Origin: an uncultured Eubacteriales bacterium
GTDB taxonomy: Bacteria > Bacillota > Clostridia > Christensenellales > CAG-138
Direction of reading: 5' to 3'
NCBI GenBank assembly: GCA_902761365.1
Contig: CACWJZ010000007.1
Span: 1-63,170 of the forward strand
DNA length: 63,170 nucleotides
Shown: positions 59,868-63,170 of the stretch, in pieces
How the letters are laid out: every line of letters starts with the position of its first letter
How positions within the stretch are numbered: position 1 is the first letter of the stretch
Program-made: the position numbers and the translations under genes
Notes under the pieces: generated by a model
Seen by the model: the letters and a program-made list of their open reading frames with translations, nothing else
Told to the model about the DNA's origin: nothing
Database searches by the model: none

Positions 59868-60788
59868 TTACGCCAGTGCCTCCCCTCCCTGGGGGAGGCC
59901 TTCTTGTTGTTCCGAGGCCGGCGCGTCCATCCCCAGCAGCTCCCGGATGTGGGGCAGGGCCTCCCCTCCCTGGGGGAGGCCTTCTTGTTGTTCCGATGCC
60001 GGCGCGTCCATCCCCAGCAACTCCCGGATGCGGGGCAGGGCCTCCGTGGCCTTCTGCCGTCCCGCCTCTACGCTCTCCTCGTAGCCGTTGATCTTGAGCA
60101 GGCCCATGAAGGAAGCGTCGGGGCGGATGATCACATCCCCCTTGTCCGCCTGCCGGCGGGTCAGGTTGGCCTGCATGATGTCCGAAGAGCGGCGCAAAAT
60201 GTCGATGGGTGAGGGATGCTCCGGGTCGAAGAAGTTCCGTTTGATGCCCAGATCGGAGGTGATGACAACGTCCGCTCCCCGCGCCCGCAGCACGTCCACG
60301 GGCAGCTCCTCGATGACGCCGCCGTCCACATAGTAGTGGCCGTCGATCAGGGCCGGGCTGAAGACCCCCGGCACCGCCATGCTGGCCCGGACGGCCCGGT
60401 GGAGCTTGCCCTCCTCGAACACCCGCATCTCCCCGGTCATGAGATCGGTGGCGATGCACACGAAGGGGATCCGGGTCTCGTGGAAGGACAGGTCATGGGT
60501 CAGGGTCATGACCACCTCCTCGATCTTGTCCCCGCTCAAAAAGCCGCCCTGGTTGGGGATGCCCAGATCGATGATGGTCGTGGCGTCCACCGTGCCCAGA
60601 TACTTTTCCAACAGATATAGGTTGGTCCCCGCGGCATAGATGGAGCCGAAGATGGCCCCGGCGCTGCAGCCGGAGATGATGTCGGGCACGATGCCGTTCT
60701 CCTCCAGCACCTGCAGCACCCCCACATGGGCAAGGCCCCTGGCGCCGCCGGAGCCCAGGCAAAGGCCCACTTTCTTTCCGTGTATCAT
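59868..60788 (-). CDS. ylbK: Patatin-like phospholipase (YlbK type) with duplicated C-terminal tail
   Basis: 306 residues. The anion hole is GSGGARGLAHVG (residues 12-23), the nucleophile Ser42 lies in GCSAGAIFG, and catalytic Asp155 in VDGGVIEE. Up to about residue 250 it matches YlbK/RssA-type patatins. The tail then holds two copies of a 27-residue unit (ALPRIRELLGMDAPASE...), coded by an 81-bp tandem duplication. B. subtilis has ylbJ-ylbK-ylbL-ylbM in one region, the same set as here without ylbL. Confidence 0.88.
   Translation of the reverse strand: MIHGKKVGLCLGSGGARGLAHVGVLQVLEENGIVPDIISGCSAGAIFGSIYAAGTNLYLLEKYLGTVDATTIIDLGIPNQGGFLSGDKIEEVVMTLTHDLSFHETRIPFVCIATDLMTGEMRVFEEGKLHRAVRASMAVPGVFSPALIDGHYYVDGGVIEELPVDVLRARGADVVITSDLGIKRNFFDPEHPSPIDILRRSSDIMQANLTRRQADKGDVIIRPDASFMGLLKINGYEESVEAGRQKATEALPRIRELLGMDAPASEQQEGLPQGGEALPHIRELLGMDAPASEQQEGLPQGGEALA
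59878..60039. repeat. 81-bp direct tandem repeat in the 3' end of ylbK
   Basis: Two copies (59878-59958 and 59959-60039) with only a few differences. Each contains CTCCCCTCCCTGGGGGAG, a near-palindrome. The period is a multiple of three, so the reading frame is kept. Confidence 0.9.
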
Positions 60789-60809
60789 GAATCCCTACGC
60801 TCCTTTTTC

Positions 60810-60817
60810 CATACAGT
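60810..60817 (+). promoter_or_regulatory. Possible SigE -10 element of ylbJ
   Basis: CATACAGT fits the sporulation sigma-E -10 consensus CATACAnT. The -35 region at 14-15 nt upstream (GAATCC) is poor. ylbJ is a SigE-dependent gene in B. subtilis. Only 5 nt separate this element from the ATG. Confidence 0.45.
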
Positions 60818-60822
60818 AAACC

Positions 60823-61845
60823 ATGAAACGCCTGCTGCCCTTCATCCCGCTGCTGCTCCTTGCGGCCGTCCTGCTCTCCCCCGCCGCCGCCATCTCCGGC
60901 GCTCGGCAGGGGCTGTCCCTGTGGTGGCGCAGCGTGTTCCCGGCATTGCTGCCCAGCTTTATATGCGTTCGGCTGGCCCAGGAGCTGGGGCTGTTGCGCC
61001 TTGCGCGCCGCCGCCCCCGAGGGCAGCTGGCCGCCGTGATCGCTTTCTCCCTGGTGTCCGGGGCCCCCAATGGGGCCAAGCTCCTCCACGCCCTGGTCCA
61101 GGACGGGAGCCTGTCCTCCCGGGAGGGGAAGCGGCTGCTGCCCCTGGTCAACTGCGTCAGCCCGGTGTTTCTGCTCTCCATCATAGCATCGGAGCTGCTG
61201 AAAAACAAGGCCCTGTTCCTGCCCCTGACTGTGTCGTTCTATGGCTGTCTCCTGTGCCTGCTGGTGCCGCACATACTGCGCAGGCAGGCGGATCAGCTGC
61301 CGCCCTGCGCCGGCGATGAGGATGCCGCGCCCTTCTCCACGGCCCTGACCGCCGCCATCGAGGGGAGCATGCTGGATATGCTGCGTGTGGGCGGGTGCAT
61401 CCTTCTGGCCTGTACCCTGCTGGCCATCCTGCGACCGATCGCTGTTTCTATGGCGGCATACGCCGCCCTGGCGGGGTTACTGGAGGTGAGCACCGGGGTC
61501 GCGGCCCTTTGTGAGCTGTCCCTGCCCCTGCGCGTGAAGGCCAGTTTGATGATCGGCACAGCCGCCTTCGGGGGCCTGTCCCTGGCGCTACAAACGGCGT
61601 GCTGCTGGCCGGGGCTGAAGCTGATCCCCTACCTGATCCAAAAGCTGCTGTTCGGGGCTCTGATCGGTTTCACCTGCTACCTGCTGTTCCCGCTCTTTCC
61701 CGGCGTGTCGGCCGCCTTCGCCAGCCGTCAGGAGGTGCTCGCCCGAAGCCTGTCCCTCAGTGCGCTGCTGCTCTCCTCCCTGCTGTCCTTGGGGTTTATG
61801 GGCGTGCTGTCGCTCATGGTCAGCCCAAAAAGGGCAAATCCGTAG
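60823..61845 (+). CDS. ylbJ: Sporulation integral membrane protein YlbJ
   Basis: 340 residues with about eight predicted membrane helices. The two repeated gate-like segments are [18 protein letters not shown] and [10 protein letters not shown] early and [15 protein letters not shown] late, as in YlbJ/SpoIIIAE-like transport proteins. Needed for normal spore cortex or heat resistance in B. subtilis. Divergent from ylbK with a 34-bp gap that contains no Shine-Dalgarno for this gene. Confidence 0.85.
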   Translation: MKRLLPFIPLLLLAAVLLSPAAAISGARQGLSLWWRSVFPALLPSFICVRLAQELGLLRLARRRPRGQLAAVIAFSLVSGAPNGAKLLHALVQDGSLSSREGKRLLPLVNCVSPVFLLSIIASELLKNKALFLPLTVSFYGCLLCLLVPHILRRQADQLPPCAGDEDAAPFSTALTAAIEGSMLDMLRVGGCILLACTLLAILRPIAVSMAAYAALAGLLEVSTGVAALCELSLPLRVKASLMIGTAAFGGLSLALQTACCWPGLKLIPYLIQKLLFGALIGFTCYLLFPLFPGVSAAFASRQEVLARSLSLSALLLSSLLSLGFMGVLSLMVSPKRANP

Positions 61846-61863
61846 ATTCTTTCAAAAGAACGG

Positions 61864-61892
61864 TTGCCTTTTTTCCACGGAGCGGGTATACT
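61864..61892 (+). promoter_or_regulatory. SigA-type promoter of guaB
   Basis: TTGCCT-17 nt-TATACT, 27 nt before the ATG. No purine riboswitch is visible in the short leader. Confidence 0.8.
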
Positions 61893-61919
61893 GAGGCAAA
61901 TCATTTTGAGGAGGGCATC

Positions 61920-63170
61920 ATGGCCTATTATTTCAGTGAACCGTCCCACACCTTCTCCGAATACCTGCTGGTCCCCGGATATTCCTCCTCGGCCTGCACG
62001 CCCCAGAACGTGTCCCTGGTCACACCGCTGTGCAAGTTCAAGATGAACGAGTCACCGGCCCTGACCATGAACATCCCTCTGGTCTCCGCCGTGATGCAAT
62101 CCGTGTCCGGCGAAAAGCTGGCGGCGGCCCTGGCGCGGGAAGGCGGCGTGTCCTTCATCTTCGTGTCCCAGAGCATCGAGAGCCAGGCGGCCATGGTCCG
62201 GGCGGTGAAAAAGTGCAAGTCCGGCTTCGTCCGCAGCGACTCCAACGTGACCCCCGATTCCACCTTGGGGGACGTGATCGCCCTGAAGGAGCGCACGGGC
62301 CACTCCACCATCGCCGTCACCGAGGACGGCAGCCCCGACGGGAAGCTGGTGGGCATGGTCACCAGCCGGGACTACCGGGTGAGCCGCATGGGCCTGGACA
62401 CCCCGGTAAGGGAGTTCATGACCCCCTTCTCCTCCCTGGTGTACGCCTACGAGGGTGTGAGCCTCCGGGAGGCCAACGACATCATTTGGGAGCACAAGCT
62501 CAACACCCTGCCCATCATCACCAAGGACGGCAATATGTCCTCCTTCGTGTTCCGCAAGGACTACGACGCTCACAAGGACAACCCCTTGGAGCTGCTGGAC
62601 GATCACAAGCGGTACGTGGTGGGCGCAGGCGTCAACACCCGGGACTATGAGCAGCGCATCCCCGCCCTCATCGATGCCGGGGCGGACATCCTCTGCATCG
62701 ACTCCTCGGAGGGCTTCACTGAGTGGCAACAGCGGACCATCGATTTCGTCCGCCGGAACTACGGCGATTCCGTGAAGATCGGTGCAGGCAACGTGGTGGA
62801 CGGGGATGGCTTCCGCTTCCTCGCGGAGGCTGGCGCCGACTTCGTGAAAGTGGGCATCGGCGGCGGCAGCATCTGCATCACCCGGGAGACCAAGGGCATC
62901 GGCCGTGGCCAGGCCACCGCCGTACAGGACGTGGCGGCTGCCCGGGACGAGTATCTGAAAAAGACCGGCATCTACGTGCCCGTATGCGCCGATGGCGGCA
63001 TCGTCCAGGATTACCATGTGACGCTGGCCCTTGCCATGGGCGCGGATTTCTGCATGCTGGGCCGGTATTTTGCCCGGTTCGACGAGAGCCCCACCAACAA
63101 GGTGCTCATCAACGGCAGCTACATGAAGGAATACTGGGGCGAGGGCAGCGCCCGGGCCCGGAACTGGCAG
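61920..63170 (+). CDS. guaB: IMP dehydrogenase, 3' end outside window
   Basis: 417 codons are visible and the frame is open at the window edge. N-terminal TIM-barrel part ([12 protein letters not shown]), a pair of CBS motifs at about 105-230, then [14 protein letters not shown] and the catalytic loop [15 protein letters not shown] with Cys319. The IMP loop is GIGGGSIC where many IMPDHs have GIGPGSIC. Converts IMP to XMP for guanine nucleotide synthesis. AGGAGG lies 7 nt before the ATG. Confidence 0.93.
   Translation, partial: MAYYFSEPSHTFSEYLLVPGYSSSACTPQNVSLVTPLCKFKMNESPALTMNIPLVSAVMQSVSGEKLAAALAREGGVSFIFVSQSIESQAAMVRAVKKCKSGFVRSDSNVTPDSTLGDVIALKERTGHSTIAVTEDGSPDGKLVGMVTSRDYRVSRMGLDTPVREFMTPFSSLVYAYEGVSLREANDIIWEHKLNTLPIITKDGNMSSFVFRKDYDAHKDNPLELLDDHKRYVVGAGVNTRDYEQRIPALIDAGADILCIDSSEGFTEWQQRTIDFVRRNYGDSVKIGAGNVVDGDGFRFLAEAGADFVKVGIGGGSICITRETKGIGRGQATAVQDVAAARDEYLKKTGIYVPVCADGGIVQDYHVTLALAMGADFCMLGRYFARFDESPTNKVLINGSYMKEYWGEGSARARNWQ

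Noticed and set aside
61893..61919. Purine riboswitch ahead of guaB
   Set aside because: The leader is about 20 nt, far too short for an aptamer.
1..63170. Prophage, transposon or defence island
   Set aside because: No integrase, transposase, restriction, toxin-antitoxin or CRISPR genes; gene orders are the usual chromosomal ones.

Overview
The window looks like a chromosome segment from an anaerobic, spore-forming, GC-rich member of the Clostridia. The evidence is the fermentative electron-bifurcating [FeFe]-hydrogenase genes (hydB/hydC type), pta-ackA, a forespore sigma factor (sigG), the ylbJ/ylbK/ylbM sporulation neighbourhood, meso-diaminopimelate dehydrogenase, a T-box leader, and standard Firmicutes gene orders (plsX-acpP-rnc-smc-ftsY; recJ-apt-relA-dtd-MBL-hemZ-hisS-aspS). 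I see no phage, IS element, CRISPR array, rRNA or tRNA. Genus or species cannot be read from the sequence.

Layout. 1-5830 (minus): an operon starting with hydC and running through two DRTGG-type proteins, an RsbW-like ATPase, a sensory-type [FeFe]-hydrogenase homologue, a PHP protein, a second GHKL ATPase and a [2Fe-2S] protein to hydB, which leaves the window. 5.9-19.6 kb: envelope proteins (SH3, two phosphodiester-glycosidase paralogues, a lipoprotein phosphoesterase), RmuC, an ABC exporter behind an attenuator-like leader, a candidate 6S RNA, a phosphopantetheinyl transferase, an aminotransferase with a dicarboxylate-type symporter, sigG, and a DUF445 protein. 19.5-22.8 kb: a tightly overlapped ThyX-like/FolD-like/SDR operon whose three products all depart from their families at signature residues, then ddh. 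22.8-31.6 kb: housekeeping and metabolic genes (DUF218, RluA, Add, HD phosphohydrolase, ROK kinase, Nnr, RecX) and a VanW protein. 31.7-35.6 kb: a small unknown protein, a ClpE-like unfoldase and a lower-GC gene broken by an in-frame stop. 35.6-43.1 kb: nudix, ftsY, smc, rnc, acpP, plsX. 43.2-53.9 kb: yajC, a 50-residue protein, cysteine desulfurase, trxA, aspS and hisS behind a T-box, hemZ, MBL, dtd, relA, apt. 54-58.4 kb: recJ, ackA, pta. 58.5-63.2 kb: ylbM (tmcAL), ylbK, ylbJ and the start of guaB.

Points that stand out: the H2-sensing-like operon; the divergent ThyX/FolD/SDR operon; out-of-frame internal deletions in relA (TGS region) and ackA, which could be real or assembly errors; several genes whose -10 box sits 5-8 nt before the start codon, suggesting leaderless mRNAs; a structured recJ leader; and a hisS-aspS T-box with overlapping Asp and His codons in its likely specifier region.

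Start codons were chosen from Shine-Dalgarno spacing, ATGA/GTGA overlaps with upstream stops, and promoter positions. All family assignments are from motif recognition by eye; no database search was run.
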